DNA of 64,000 bases from Prevotella sp. (GCA_017458225.1 JAFTFX010000013.1:1-64000), one strand, 5' to 3'; counted from the first letter of the stretch, positions 25,206 to 34,002 are shown. Program-made: numbers and translations. Notes: generated from the letters alone by a model not told the origin.

Positions 25206-26429
25206 GTGAAAAAGGATACTAAAGATATTTTTCTTCAACTCGTAAGGTTCGGAATTGGTCTCACAGAAAGCATAGAAATCACAGATAATGTTGACTGGGT
25301 TCAATTAAAGTCAATGGCTGATAGCCAGGGATTAAGTGCTGTTGTCCTTGATGGGATTGATGTGCTTGGGTCGCAAAGCTCAAAATTACAAGAAAATTCG
25401 ACTCAAAATCCATCAAACTCTCAACCTGCTATTGTCTCTCAACTCTCAACTCTCAACCCTCAACTCAAATTAGAGTGGATAGGGGAGGTGCTGCAAGGGG
25501 AACAGACTTACAAGTTGCAGCATGAAGTGGCAAGGGATATGGGAAACCTATTCCATAACAATGCTATCAGGACTTACGTGCTGAAGGGTGATGTGATAGC
25601 TGAGTGCTACCCGAAACCGAATCACAGGGTGAGTGTGGATGTGGATTGCTTCTTACTTCCAGATAAAGGAGAGTTTGATGCATGGGCATTGGGTAATGAC
25701 CTAATCAGGGCAAAACACTTTGATGTAAAAACTGATTTTTACAAGAATAGCACTTTCGATATATCGGGCGTAGTGGTGGAGAACCATCAATATCTGGTGC
25801 CTTTTCGGGGAAACGAGAGGTTGGCAGAATTGGAGAAAGTGCTGGAGGCAATGATCCAATCAGATAAAGGAGAAGACCGTTTTGAAGGTACTTGGCTTTA
25901 TAGACCTCCTGTGATGGTTAGCGCGCTGTTCTTGATAGAGCATGCGTATTCTCATTTCTTGCACGAAGGCTTGACGTGGAGGATGGTGCTGGATTGGGTG
26001 CTGTTCAAGAAAAAACATGAAGCAGAGATTCATTGGGGTGACTTTGAGGCATTGATAGATGAATATGGGTTCAGAAAGTTCTACGACGTGTTCAATGCCT
26101 TAGGTCAAGAAGCCTTTGGTAATGATTCGTCAAGAATTCTTGAGACCTTCGGAACAAGCGAACAAGTTCGAGCGAGCGAATTGGCGAATTCCACATCAAA
26201 ATTAGCAAAGCTAAAGAAGTTGATGTTGGAGGACATCTGGGCATCACTGGATGTACATAAGACAGTACGAGGTCTTAAAGGGAAACTGGCTCTGGCAGGG
26301 AACACATGGAGAGCGCGCTGGAAGTATCGCTATTTCACGGAAACAAATTGGATGAAGGCACTGTGGATACAAGCAAAGGGTGTGATGCTTGAGAAGAATC
26401 CTAAACTGAACGATAAAGAAAATCATTAG
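25206..26429 (+). CDS. Nucleotidyltransferase-fold family protein
   Basis: A 407-residue protein of the uncharacterised nucleotidyltransferase family often found in polysaccharide loci (NTP_transf_5-like). The region YVLKGDVIAECYP with VSVDVDCFLLPD at about residues 130-160 holds the KG...DxD pattern expected for the metal site. The C-terminal half is helical. The frame is open from TTG at 25173 inside the previous gene; GTG at 25206 is preferred, as it follows the stop. Low-complexity insertions occur near residues 60-88 (CTCAACTCTC repeat) and 315-345 (GAATTC-rich). Substrate and role are unknown; nucleotide transfer is inferred from the motif. Confidence 0.7.
   Translation: MKKDTKDIFLQLVRFGIGLTESIEITDNVDWVQLKSMADSQGLSAVVLDGIDVLGSQSSKLQENSTQNPSNSQPAIVSQLSTLNPQLKLEWIGEVLQGEQTYKLQHEVARDMGNLFHNNAIRTYVLKGDVIAECYPKPNHRVSVDVDCFLLPDKGEFDAWALGNDLIRAKHFDVKTDFYKNSTFDISGVVVENHQYLVPFRGNERLAELEKVLEAMIQSDKGEDRFEGTWLYRPPVMVSALFLIEHAYSHFLHEGLTWRMVLDWVLFKKKHEAEIHWGDFEALIDEYGFRKFYDVFNALGQEAFGNDSSRILETFGTSEQVRASELANSTSKLAKLKKLMLEDIWASLDVHKTVRGLKGKLALAGNTWRARWKYRYFTETNWMKALWIQAKGVMLEKNPKLNDKENH
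25381..25469. repeat. CTCAACTCTCAAC low-complexity tract within gene
   Basis: Contains tandem CTCAACTCTCAACTCTCAAC blocks and related AAACTCTCAACC sequence, in frame within the nucleotidyltransferase-like gene, encoding a Ser/Asn/Gln/Leu-rich stretch. It is of the same type as the tract at 24586-24682 in the gene before it. Confidence 0.72.
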
Positions 26430-26494
26430 GGGAAAAATCTATAAGTCACAGCAATGTGACCCTTTACTAGTTTGTAAATAAACAAATTCTTTTT

Positions 26495-27568
26495 ATGTTT
26501 TTACTGATCGCAGGCGAGTATGAACTTGCCATATTAACTTATTGTATAATTGCAGTAATACTGTTTATTGCTGAGGTATGCTATTTTAAGATTGCTGATC
26601 ACTTTAACATTATCGACAAACCGAATGAGCGGTCGTCACATTCGACGATTGTACTGAGGGGGGGAGGCGTGATTTTCACACTGTCAATGATTGTGTGGAG
26701 TCTCACCCCCTTTCCCACCCCATCGGGCGAGTGGTGTACAATAGCGCTACTGGAATACTGGCCGTTTCTGTGTGGACTGCTACTAATAGATGGGGTGAGT
26801 TTCTGGGACGATGTGAAATCACTACCTGATTCAGTGCGCCTTGTGGCTCAGTTCACGGCAATGGCACTGATGTTCTGGAGCATGGGAATTATGCATTGGG
26901 ACATGTGGTGGATTGTCATCCTTGCCCTGATTGTATGCGTGGGAGCGACGAACGTCATCAATTTTATGGACGGCATCAATGGCATCACGGCCGGATATGC
27001 TATCGCCGTACTTTTGCCGCTGTTGCTGCAGAACCGAAGATTGGAATTCATTGAGGAGAGTTACCTGATCGTGGCCTTGCTGGGTGTTCTTGTTTTCTGT
27101 TTTTTCAACTTCCGTCCAAAGGGTAAGGCGAAATGCTTTGCTGGGGATGTGGGCTCGATAGGAATTGCTTTTATCCTACTGTTTGCTATCGGACGGCTGA
27201 TTGTGCAGACGGGCGATTTGACATACCTTATCTTCTTGCTGATATACGGCGTAGATGGTGTGTTGACCATCATTCACCGTATTATGCTGCACGAGAATCT
27301 GGGCGAGGCGCACAGAAAGCACGCCTATCAACTGATGTGCAATGAACTGAAGATGGGGCACGTGAAGATAAGTCTGCTGTATATGCTGATGCAACTCGTG
27401 GTGTCATTGGGCTTTGTTTATCTTTGTCCGGATACCGTTCTGGCACACTGGATATATATGATTGGAGCAGGTGTGGTTCTGGCAGTTGCATACGTGATGT
27501 TTATGCGTAAATACTACCATTTACACGAAGAGTATCTGGCAAGTTTGAACACGAATGCTCACAAATAA
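26495..27568 (+). CDS. WecA/WbpL-type initiating sugar-1-phosphate transferase
   Basis: A 357-residue polytopic membrane enzyme of the MraY/WecA family, about eleven membrane segments. Family motifs are DKPNERSSHS with LRGGG (cytoplasmic loop 1), FWDDVKSLP, NFMDGINGI and GDVGSIGIAF, which carry the Asp residues that bind Mg and substrate. It should transfer a HexNAc-1-phosphate, probably QuiNAc, FucNAc or GlcNAc type, onto undecaprenyl phosphate to start the repeat unit. The Bacteroides counterpart is WcgX. It lies 65 bases after the nucleotidyltransferase-like gene, with no clear promoter in the gap. Confidence 0.88.
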   Translation: MFLLIAGEYELAILTYCIIAVILFIAEVCYFKIADHFNIIDKPNERSSHSTIVLRGGGVIFTLSMIVWSLTPFPTPSGEWCTIALLEYWPFLCGLLLIDGVSFWDDVKSLPDSVRLVAQFTAMALMFWSMGIMHWDMWWIVILALIVCVGATNVINFMDGINGITAGYAIAVLLPLLLQNRRLEFIEESYLIVALLGVLVFCFFNFRPKGKAKCFAGDVGSIGIAFILLFAIGRLIVQTGDLTYLIFLLIYGVDGVLTIIHRIMLHENLGEAHRKHAYQLMCNELKMGHVKISLLYMLMQLVVSLGFVYLCPDTVLAHWIYMIGAGVVLAVAYVMFMRKYYHLHEEYLASLNTNAHK

Positions 27569-27581
27569 ACACGAATGATTT

Positions 27582-27980
27582 ATGAAGATAACACAAGCAA
27601 TATTGGATAAACTGACCGAGCAAGCCAAAGCAAGTCCAAGACTCAGGATGAACATGGATCTTAGGAACTCTTCTGAGGACCAATCGCAGCGAATGCTGAA
27701 TGCGATTGAGCCAGGAAGTCCGCTGCCTATACATAGGCACCAAAAGACTTCGGAAACAGTGGTGTGTCTCAGAGGTCGGTTGGTAGAAGAATTCTATGAT
27801 GAGTTGGAACGTCGATGCACCGAGAGTATCGAGCTTTCGCCCAATGGACCGGTGGTAGCCTTGAACATACCAGCAGGGCAGTGGCATACGGTACGTGTCC
27901 TGGAGAGCGGTACGGTAATCTTGGAATGCAAGGATGGGCCATACGAGCCGCAGAGTGCGGCGGATGTCCTTGCACTTTAA
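27582..27980 (+). CDS. wbuC: WbuC family cupin
   Basis: A 132-residue single-domain cupin. PIHRHQKTSETVVCLRG holds the His and Glu residues of the metal site, and IPAGQWHTVRVLESGTVI is the second cupin motif. WbuC proteins are found with fnl genes and WbuB in O-antigen and capsule loci, but their reaction is not established. It starts 13 bases after the initiating transferase and appears to close the capsule operon; the helicase gene follows 7 bases later, in much more GC-rich DNA. Confidence 0.88.
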   Translation: MKITQAILDKLTEQAKASPRLRMNMDLRNSSEDQSQRMLNAIEPGSPLPIHRHQKTSETVVCLRGRLVEEFYDELERRCTESIELSPNGPVVALNIPAGQWHTVRVLESGTVILECKDGPYEPQSAADVLAL

Positions 27981-27987
27981 CGGTTTC

Positions 27988-29934
27988 ATGAAACAAGTTG
28001 AATTGAGAGACTACCAGCAGGACATGCTGGTCAAACTGACCTGTGCATGGCAGAGCCAGCGCAGCGTGATGGTACAGATGCCGACGGGTACGGGGAAAAC
28101 CGTGCTCCTCGCGGAGGTTATCCGAAAGGAATTAGAAAGCGAGTCTCTCCGCCAATCCCTCCCCGTGAGACAAGGGGGCAGCGTACTGGTGGTGGCTCAC
28201 CGCAGGGAACTGATTGAGCAGATCGGGCAGACCATAGAAAGGCTCTCGCCTAACAGTAGTGCACAGGTACGGGTGGAGAGCATACAGAAACTGTCGAAGC
28301 ATATCGGCGAGGTGAACTATGAGCCTTCGCTGGTGATCGTCGACGAGGCTCACCACGCACTGGCCAGAACCTACCGCATGCTGTGGGAACGGTGGCCGAA
28401 GGCGAGGTTCTTGGGACTGACGGCCACGCCATGCCGACTGCGCTCGGCCGAAGGACGCTTGCAAGGCAAGAACAACGCGCCGTTCACCGACCTGTTCGAC
28501 ACGCTGTTGCAGTCGTGGACGATACAGGAGTTCATCGACAGGGGCTGGCTGAGCGATTTCGAGTACGTGTCGGCCAGTCCAGAGAGCATGGCGTTGCGAC
28601 AGGTGCGGCTGTTGCAGAAGCGCGGTGCCGACGGCGACTACCAAACGAAGGAGATGGCCACGGTGATGGATGTGCCAGAGTCGATAGAACATCTGTACAA
28701 GACGTACCGCCAGTTTGCCGCTGGGAAGAAAGGCATTGTGTATGCGATAGACCGAGAGCATGCACGGCATATCGCGGAGTACTATCAAGCGAAGGGCATC
28801 GCATGTGCGGTGATTGATGCGAAGACCCCTGCGGACATCAGACAGGAAGTGGTGGCCGCATACCGTGAAGGGAGGCTGGACGTACTGGTGAATGTGGACA
28901 TCTTCTCTGAGGGCTTCGACTGTCCCGAGGTGGAGTTCATCCAACTGGCACGCCCCACGCTGTCGCTGAGCAAGTATCTGCAGCAGGTGGGCCGCGGCAT
29001 GCGCATCAGCAAGGGTAAGGACCATGTGCTGATTCTCGACAATGTAGGACTATACCAGACCTTTGGCCTGCCCACAGACGAAAGGGACTGGAAAGCCTTT
29101 TTCTACGGACAGTTGGCTGGCAAGGGAACACCAACAGGGACGGCACCCATCATTATCCGTGACGACGATGCCGACAGGCGAGAACTGGTGAACCTCGAAA
29201 TGGTGCGCATACGCCGGCGTAGCGAAAAGCCAGTAGGCCTGTGCGTCTATCTGCAAGGAGGAAGATACGGTGTGATGAGAGACGGACAGCCCACCACGCA
29301 GCCAGTGTTCGAACAGATTGTGAAATGCACTGACGGGCTGTTTTACGCCTATGCCATCTATCCCTATCAAGTGTACCAAAACCGCAAGACGGTGATTGAC
29401 CGAAACGGAACAGACCTGGGCGTGCAACTCTACGGCAATCTTGAATTGCGGGGCGAGTTTCTCTACGGACAGGACATCAAGGGAGGGGCTACGCTGTGGG
29501 ACACCATCGGCAGGCGATACTACCAGGGACAGGAGCCGACATTTGAGCGCGTAGGCGGGCTCGACCTGATCAAGACGGGAAAAGACGAATATGAGTTGCG
29601 CTACTCACGAGGACTGCACATGTTCCGTTTCCGGAAGTCGGAGGTGCTGTTCAACCAGCACATCGCCATCATCCGCGACAAGCTGATAGTGAAGTCGGAA
29701 GGCTACCGTGTGTTCAACATCTTCGGATTCAGAAAAGACCAGATTCTAACCTGCGGTAAAAAGGAATACAGCGCCATTCCCGTATCATGGGACGGACGGA
29801 TAGGCAGGTATCAGGAGCACCTTCCTCATGACTTCGACTACTACCCTGATCTGGAGCTGCTGCATCTGAAAGGACTGTTCGGCGCTCCGCTGCACCAACC
29901 AGCCATCGCAAAAGCAATCAGTCCATACGGCTGA
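27988..29934 (+). CDS. SF2 DEAD/DEAH-type helicase with WG-like C terminus
   Basis: A 648-residue protein. Residues about 1-370 form a superfamily 2 helicase: LRDYQQDMLVKL (Q-like), MPTGTGKTVLLAEV (Walker A), VDEAHHAL (DEAH-type Walker B), LTATPCRL (motif III), and QQVGRGMRISKGKD (motif VI, arginine finger). The last 230 residues have WG-repeat-like beta segments, such as GRYGVMRDGQPTTQPVFEQI, which I would not expect on a generic helicase. ATG at 27988 follows the wbuC stop; upstream ATGs at 27934 and 27964 would overlap it. The 3' end overlaps convergent nspC by 17 bases. A DNA or RNA remodelling role is clear; its pathway is not. Confidence 0.82.
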   Translation: MKQVELRDYQQDMLVKLTCAWQSQRSVMVQMPTGTGKTVLLAEVIRKELESESLRQSLPVRQGGSVLVVAHRRELIEQIGQTIERLSPNSSAQVRVESIQKLSKHIGEVNYEPSLVIVDEAHHALARTYRMLWERWPKARFLGLTATPCRLRSAEGRLQGKNNAPFTDLFDTLLQSWTIQEFIDRGWLSDFEYVSASPESMALRQVRLLQKRGADGDYQTKEMATVMDVPESIEHLYKTYRQFAAGKKGIVYAIDREHARHIAEYYQAKGIACAVIDAKTPADIRQEVVAAYREGRLDVLVNVDIFSEGFDCPEVEFIQLARPTLSLSKYLQQVGRGMRISKGKDHVLILDNVGLYQTFGLPTDERDWKAFFYGQLAGKGTPTGTAPIIIRDDDADRRELVNLEMVRIRRRSEKPVGLCVYLQGGRYGVMRDGQPTTQPVFEQIVKCTDGLFYAYAIYPYQVYQNRKTVIDRNGTDLGVQLYGNLELRGEFLYGQDIKGGATLWDTIGRRYYQGQEPTFERVGGLDLIKTGKDEYELRYSRGLHMFRFRKSEVLFNQHIAIIRDKLIVKSEGYRVFNIFGFRKDQILTCGKKEYSAIPVSWDGRIGRYQEHLPHDFDYYPDLELLHLKGLFGAPLHQPAIAKAISPYG

Positions 29935-31042
29935 AATAGTCGTCACAGCTGAAGCGGCGAAGCACTTCAAGTATGCCGTCAGTGTGAAGCATGCCGATGG
30001 CAGGATGGGTGATGCCATTGAACATCGTGGTCTTCACGGTGGTATAGTGGATCATGTCCTCGAAGATGACTTCTTCGCCCACCTGCAGTTCATGGTCGAA
30101 CTGCCACTGTCCCATGAAGTCGCCCGATAGGCAGCTATTGCCACCAAGGCGATAGAGGTGAGCGGAGAGAGGCAAGTCCATTTCAACATGTCTGGCCCCA
30201 CGAACCTCGGGATAATATGGCATTTCCAGACAGTCGGGCATGTGACAGGTGAAGCTCACGTCGAGAATGGCCGTGCGGATGCCTTTGTCCTCCACAACAT
30301 CTACTACATGAGAGACCAGCGGCCCTGTCTGCCAAGCGAAGGCACTGCCCGGCTCCAGAATGATTTGCAACCAGGGATAGCGCTCGTGCAGTCCTTTTAA
30401 TATCCGAATGAGGCGTTCCACGTCGTAGTCCTTGCGCGTCATCAGGTGTCCGCCGCCCAAATTCAACCACTTCAGCTGCGGGAACCACCGACTGAACTTC
30501 CCCTCGATATGCACGAGTGTACGCTCCAGCACGTCAGCCCCGCTCTCGCAATGGCAATGGCAATGGAAGCCCTCAATGTCAGCAGGAAGAACTTCGGGCA
30601 GTTTATCGGCCGACACGCCGAAACGGGTGCCAGGGGCACAGGGGTTGTAGAGTAACGTCTCCACCTCTGAATATTCAGGATTGACGCGCAGGCCGATAGA
30701 GGCTTTGTCCCCCACCCTTGCATGATAGCGCTCGTATTGCGAAAGCGAGTTGAACGTCAGGTGACTGCTGCAGCTGACAATCTCGTCGATCTCGTCATCC
30801 GTATAGGCCGGTGAGAATGTGTGAGCTTTGGCTCCGAACTTCTCAACCGCCAAGCGCGCCTCAGCGAGCGAACTGGCCGTAGTGCTGCGGATATACTCGC
30901 GGAAGATGGGGAACGTCTTCCAGAGGGCAAAAGCCTTGAAGGCCAGGATGATTTCAACATCAGCCCGTTGCGCCACATCGGCAATTAGCGACAGGTTGCG
31001 GCGGAGCTTTTGTTCCTCAATAATATAAATAGGTGTAGACAT
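29918..31042 (-). CDS. nspC: Carboxynorspermidine decarboxylase
   Basis: A 374-residue fold-III PLP decarboxylase that makes norspermidine/spermidine from the carboxylated intermediate. The Lys in LAFKAFALW (about residues 30-38) would hold PLP. HCHCESGADVLERTL, LNLGGGHLMTRKDYD (phosphate loop) and GNSCLSGDFMG (catalytic Cys) follow. Length and start (STPIYIIEEQKLRRNL) match NspC. A -7-like TACCTTTG lies on the minus strand at 31085-31092. The partner gene for carboxynorspermidine synthase is not in the window. Confidence 0.92.
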   Translation of the reverse strand: MSTPIYIIEEQKLRRNLSLIADVAQRADVEIILAFKAFALWKTFPIFREYIRSTTASSLAEARLAVEKFGAKAHTFSPAYTDDEIDEIVSCSSHLTFNSLSQYERYHARVGDKASIGLRVNPEYSEVETLLYNPCAPGTRFGVSADKLPEVLPADIEGFHCHCHCESGADVLERTLVHIEGKFSRWFPQLKWLNLGGGHLMTRKDYDVERLIRILKGLHERYPWLQIILEPGSAFAWQTGPLVSHVVDVVEDKGIRTAILDVSFTCHMPDCLEMPYYPEVRGARHVEMDLPLSAHLYRLGGNSCLSGDFMGQWQFDHELQVGEEVIFEDMIHYTTVKTTMFNGITHPAIGMLHTDGILEVLRRFSCDDYFSRMD

Positions 31043-31084
31043 CGTGTTGTTATTTTATGCTGTTCTCTATTTCAAAATCGTCGG

Positions 31085-31092
31085 CAAAGGTA
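31085..31092 (-). promoter_or_regulatory. Possible -7 box of nspC
   Basis: CAAAGGTA on the plus strand reads TACCTTTG on the minus strand, 43 bases before the nspC start. I see no well-spaced TTTG for the -33 element. Confidence 0.4.
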
Positions 31093-31146
31093 CAAATAAC
31101 ATTTCAAATATCATTCGCAACTTTTCCTTTTTCACGAAAAAATATC

Positions 31147-31344
31147 ACTCCGCAGCATTCGTAGTAACACTACGAGACGTTCGGAGTTTTACTACGGGAC
31201 GTTCGGAGTTTTACTACGGGACATTCGGAGTAATACTACGGGACATTCGGAGTATCACTACGGGACATTCGGAGTAATACTACGGGACATTCGGAGTATC
31301 ACTACGAGACGTTTGGAGAATTACTCCGAGACGCTCGGAGTTTT
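31147..31344. repeat. Nine-unit 22-bp tandem repeat
   Basis: Nine contiguous 22-bp units, the first degenerate (31147-31168) and then eight from 31169 to 31344. The consensus is ACTACGGGACATTCGGAGTAAT or close variants. The last unit begins ACTCCGAG-ACG-CTCGGAGT, a perfect palindrome; the others are imperfect palindromes. There are no spacers, so this is not a CRISPR array. It lies between the yggS-like stop and the nspC start, both on the minus strand, and fills most of a 399-base gap without genes. Confidence 0.9.
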
Positions 31345-31386
31345 TCTCCCAAACGCCAAGAAAATTTTGGGAGAAATAAGTATCTG

Positions 31387-31418
31387 AAAAACAAGCACAT
31401 AGCAACGTGCTCGTTTTT
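31387..31418 (-). terminator. Rho-independent terminator after yggS-like gene
   Basis: On the minus strand AAAAACGAGCAC, an 8-base loop, then GTGCTTGTTTTT forms a 12-bp stem with one mismatch and ends in a T run. It lies 24 bases beyond the yggS-like stop codon. The A/T ends make it potentially bidirectional. Confidence 0.75.
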
Positions 31419-31441
31419 CTTCTGTTTTTCAAAAAGAAGCC

Positions 31442-32113
31442 TTAATAGACGCGAGGGCCGAAAATCATGGTGCCAATGCGCACCATTGTGGAACGATGCT
31501 GAACGGCCACAAGATAGTCGTCACTCATGCCCCAGGAACGTTCGCAGAAGGCAGCATCGTCAGGGAAATACAGTGCTTTCACCTCGTCGAAGAAGTCGGC
31601 AGCCTGCTGGAACTCTCGGGCTATCTGCGCCTCGTCGTCGGTGTTCGAGGCCATCATCATCAAGCCGCAAATCTGCACATTCGACATCTGTCGCCACTCG
31701 CCGTCGGCCAGCAACTGCCGGCAGGCATCGAGCGTAAGGCCATACTTTGTGGCCTCTTCAGCGATGTGCAGTTCGAGCAGCACCTTGATGACCCTGCCCG
31801 TCTTGGCCGCCTGCTTCTGAATCTCGCGCAGCAATTTCAGGGAGTCGACGGCCTCGATCATCGAGATATAGGGAACGATATACTTCACCTTATTCGTCTG
31901 CAGATGACCGATGAAATGCCACTCTATGTCCTTCGGCAGCGCCTCGTGCTTCTCGCGTATTTCCTGTTCGTGGCTCTCGCCGAACACACGCTGTCCTTCC
32001 TCGTAGGCCGCCATGATATAGTCGGCAGGATGGTACTTGCTGATAGCAACAAGGCGCACGCCAGCCGGCAGGCTGTCGAGCGCCTTGTGCAGATTTTGCT
32101 TCACATTATACAT
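31442..32113 (-). CDS. yggS: YggS/PLPBP family PLP-binding protein
   Basis: A 223-residue single-domain PLP protein of the YggS/YBL036C family, involved in PLP homeostasis rather than catalysis as far as is known. The PLP Lys is in VAISKYHPADYI (about residue 26). FGESHEQEIREK and WHFIGHLQTNKVKYI are family signatures, and the C terminus has GMSDDYLVAVQHRSTMVRIG with the usual GMS phosphate-binding motif. Full length. It follows the DUF4494 gene by 40 bases on the same strand, so it is probably the last gene of that transcript. Confidence 0.92.
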   Translation of the reverse strand: MYNVKQNLHKALDSLPAGVRLVAISKYHPADYIMAAYEEGQRVFGESHEQEIREKHEALPKDIEWHFIGHLQTNKVKYIVPYISMIEAVDSLKLLREIQKQAAKTGRVIKVLLELHIAEEATKYGLTLDACRQLLADGEWRQMSNVQICGLMMMASNTDDEAQIAREFQQAADFFDEVKALYFPDDAAFCERSWGMSDDYLVAVQHRSTMVRIGTMIFGPRVY

Positions 32114-32153
32114 AAGACACCAAGACTATAGTGCAATCAGTGACAAACGATGA

Positions 32154-32633
32154 CTACCCTTCAAATTCGGGTTTGTCGTTTTGTTCCTTTTTCTTATACT
32201 CGAAGACATCCATGAGCGTGGTCTCTGCCACCGATGCGATGACATAGTCGATCATTGTGCCGCCCATCACCTCGTCGATGTTCTTCACGGCACCATTCAG
32301 CGTTCCGGCCTGAACGAGATAGTTCACGCTGGAGCGCTTTTCTTTTTCCGTCTTCTCGTCGATGGTGATGAACTGCAGCTTCGTCTTGTACCAGCGGTCG
32401 GCATTGGCATCGTCGCTGAAGAAGATTTCCTTATAGGCTGCTTTCTTGATGTCGGCCACCTCGAACTCACCACTGATGAACGACGACATCTCTTCCATGA
32501 TGCGCTGCTCGGCCTCGGTGAACGACAGGGCATCGACGGTATAGGTCTCACTCACTTTCTTCTGCATGCCGTCGTCCATTGTCTTCTCATATTTAATACG
32601 GCATTCAAACCAATTTGCTGTTCTGCTTCTCAT
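32154..32633 (-). CDS. DUF4494 domain protein
   Basis: A 159-residue cytoplasmic protein. The start RTANWFECRIKYEKTMDDG, with SFTEAEQRIMEEM and FFSDDANADRWYKTKLQFI, matches the DUF4494 family, which I know only from Bacteroidetes. No catalytic motif is apparent and its function is unknown. It lies 26 bases after the pseudokinase gene and before yggS in the same direction, a small three-gene cluster. Confidence 0.85.
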   Translation of the reverse strand: MRSRTANWFECRIKYEKTMDDGMQKKVSETYTVDALSFTEAEQRIMEEMSSFISGEFEVADIKKAAYKEIFFSDDANADRWYKTKLQFITIDEKTEKEKRSSVNYLVQAGTLNGAVKNIDEVMGGTMIDYVIASVAETTLMDVFEYKKKEQNDKPEFEG

Positions 32634-32659
32634 TGTTATATTTATTTATGGTAATTGAA

Positions 32660-33928
32660 TTATTCGTCTTCTTTGGTCGGCTTGTTAGGCTGCGAGCTGT
32701 TATACTCCAACTGCTTCTGCTTTTCGAAAGACAACTTGTCAATAATCTCCATCGAAAGACGGGCAGCCGCATCGTCAGAGATACCAGCCTCCTCAGCCAG
32801 TTTGTTCTGCAGTTTCAGAAGTTCGTCGTACATCTCGTTATTGCTCGACATGAACTTCTTTTCACTGGCATTCATGTTCTGATTGCTGTAGATCTTCGTC
32901 AGGATGCGGTCGGCTTCTTGCGTGAACTGCTTCTTGAAGATTTCTTCAGACTTCTGCATGTAGAGTTCCATCATCTTGCGCTGATTGACGGTGATGGTGT
33001 CAATCTCGCCCGAGTCGGCCAGCACTTCCATTTGGATGCTGTCGTCGTCGAGTTCCATCGTGAACGACCCGTCAACAAGTTCTTCCTGTTGTTCCTTGGG
33101 AGGAGCCTCTACAAATTCCACATCCTCGGCATTGGGCATCAGTTCGATATAGAGTCCCAGCAGACATAATACTACTGCCACAGCCCCCACGAAACTGAAG
33201 AGCGAACGTTTCAGCCCACGGTATTTCTGCAAGGCAGAACGCATCTCCTGTACAGAGGCGTATCGCTTCTGCGGATCGCTCTGCGTGGCCTTACCAACCA
33301 CCTGCTTATACTCATAAGGCATATCGCCCTGTTCGTACAGATGACGGATAAAACATCCCAGCGAGTAGATGTCGCTCTGCTCCGTCATGGGCTGACCTTC
33401 CCACACCTCAGGGGCTATGAAGTCTTTCCCATCGGCATAGAGGGTCTGCAGCAGTTCCCTACGCCCAAACGATGAGGCATGCAGCAACATCATAGGCATC
33501 TCGTCGCCTTTGCGAATCAGCAGGTTGTTTGGAGCAAAACTGAGATGGAACACCGCCTGTTCGTGCATCTGAGCCAAGCCGTCAAACAGCTGCGACACAA
33601 CGTTATCGACGAATCCAGACTTCGCCACGATGGCCGGATTCACATTAAGCAACTGGGCGAATGTCTGATAAGAGCCGGGCTCAAGTTCCAATTCCAACTT
33701 ACCGCCTTCCAGTTCATTCAGCTCATAATGTAGTTGCTGCTTGATGCGAGAATGCTGATTAAGCCTGCAGCCATTCTGTAAAGACTCGCGAAACCCCATC
33801 TCGCCCAACAAGCGGTCGTCGATGGTCACCACGTCGCGGTATTTCCCTTCCACTTGCTTTTTGGAAATCACGCCAAACGGCATTGTGTCGTTTTGCGTCT
33901 TGGCGTTGAGCATTTCTTCGTAGGTCAT
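32660..33928 (-). CDS. Membrane-anchored kinase-like protein lacking catalytic residues
   Basis: A 422-residue protein with the C-lobe of a Ser/Thr kinase. HLSFAPNN (128-135) stands where HRDLKPxN should be, so the catalytic Asp is replaced; APE is intact at 172-174 and SDIYSLG at 185-191. I see no glycine loop, VAIK lysine or DFG. One membrane helix (about 243-262) follows, then roughly 160 helical, Glu/Lys-rich residues that would be periplasmic. It is therefore probably a pseudokinase with a sensor or scaffold role. ATG at 33928 is the first start in the frame. Divergently oriented from the receiver gene at 34086. Confidence 0.78.
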   Translation of the reverse strand: MTYEEMLNAKTQNDTMPFGVISKKQVEGKYRDVVTIDDRLLGEMGFRESLQNGCRLNQHSRIKQQLHYELNELEGGKLELELEPGSYQTFAQLLNVNPAIVAKSGFVDNVVSQLFDGLAQMHEQAVFHLSFAPNNLLIRKGDEMPMMLLHASSFGRRELLQTLYADGKDFIAPEVWEGQPMTEQSDIYSLGCFIRHLYEQGDMPYEYKQVVGKATQSDPQKRYASVQEMRSALQKYRGLKRSLFSFVGAVAVVLCLLGLYIELMPNAEDVEFVEAPPKEQQEELVDGSFTMELDDDSIQMEVLADSGEIDTITVNQRKMMELYMQKSEEIFKKQFTQEADRILTKIYSNQNMNASEKKFMSSNNEMYDELLKLQNKLAEEAGISDDAAARLSMEIIDKLSFEKQKQLEYNSSQPNKPTKEDE

Positions 33929-34002
33929 CTTGGCACTATTTTTTTCTTTTTGGATGGCAAAAGTACGAAATTATTCGTTAAATCAGCTTTTTTTTGTCAT
34001 AT

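Noticed and set aside
28132..29025. Open frame of 297 codons on the - strand
   Set aside because: Antisense to the helicase motifs, His/Leu/Gln-rich, no family resemblance.
31147..31344. CRISPR array
   Set aside because: Units are contiguous without spacers and no cas genes are near.
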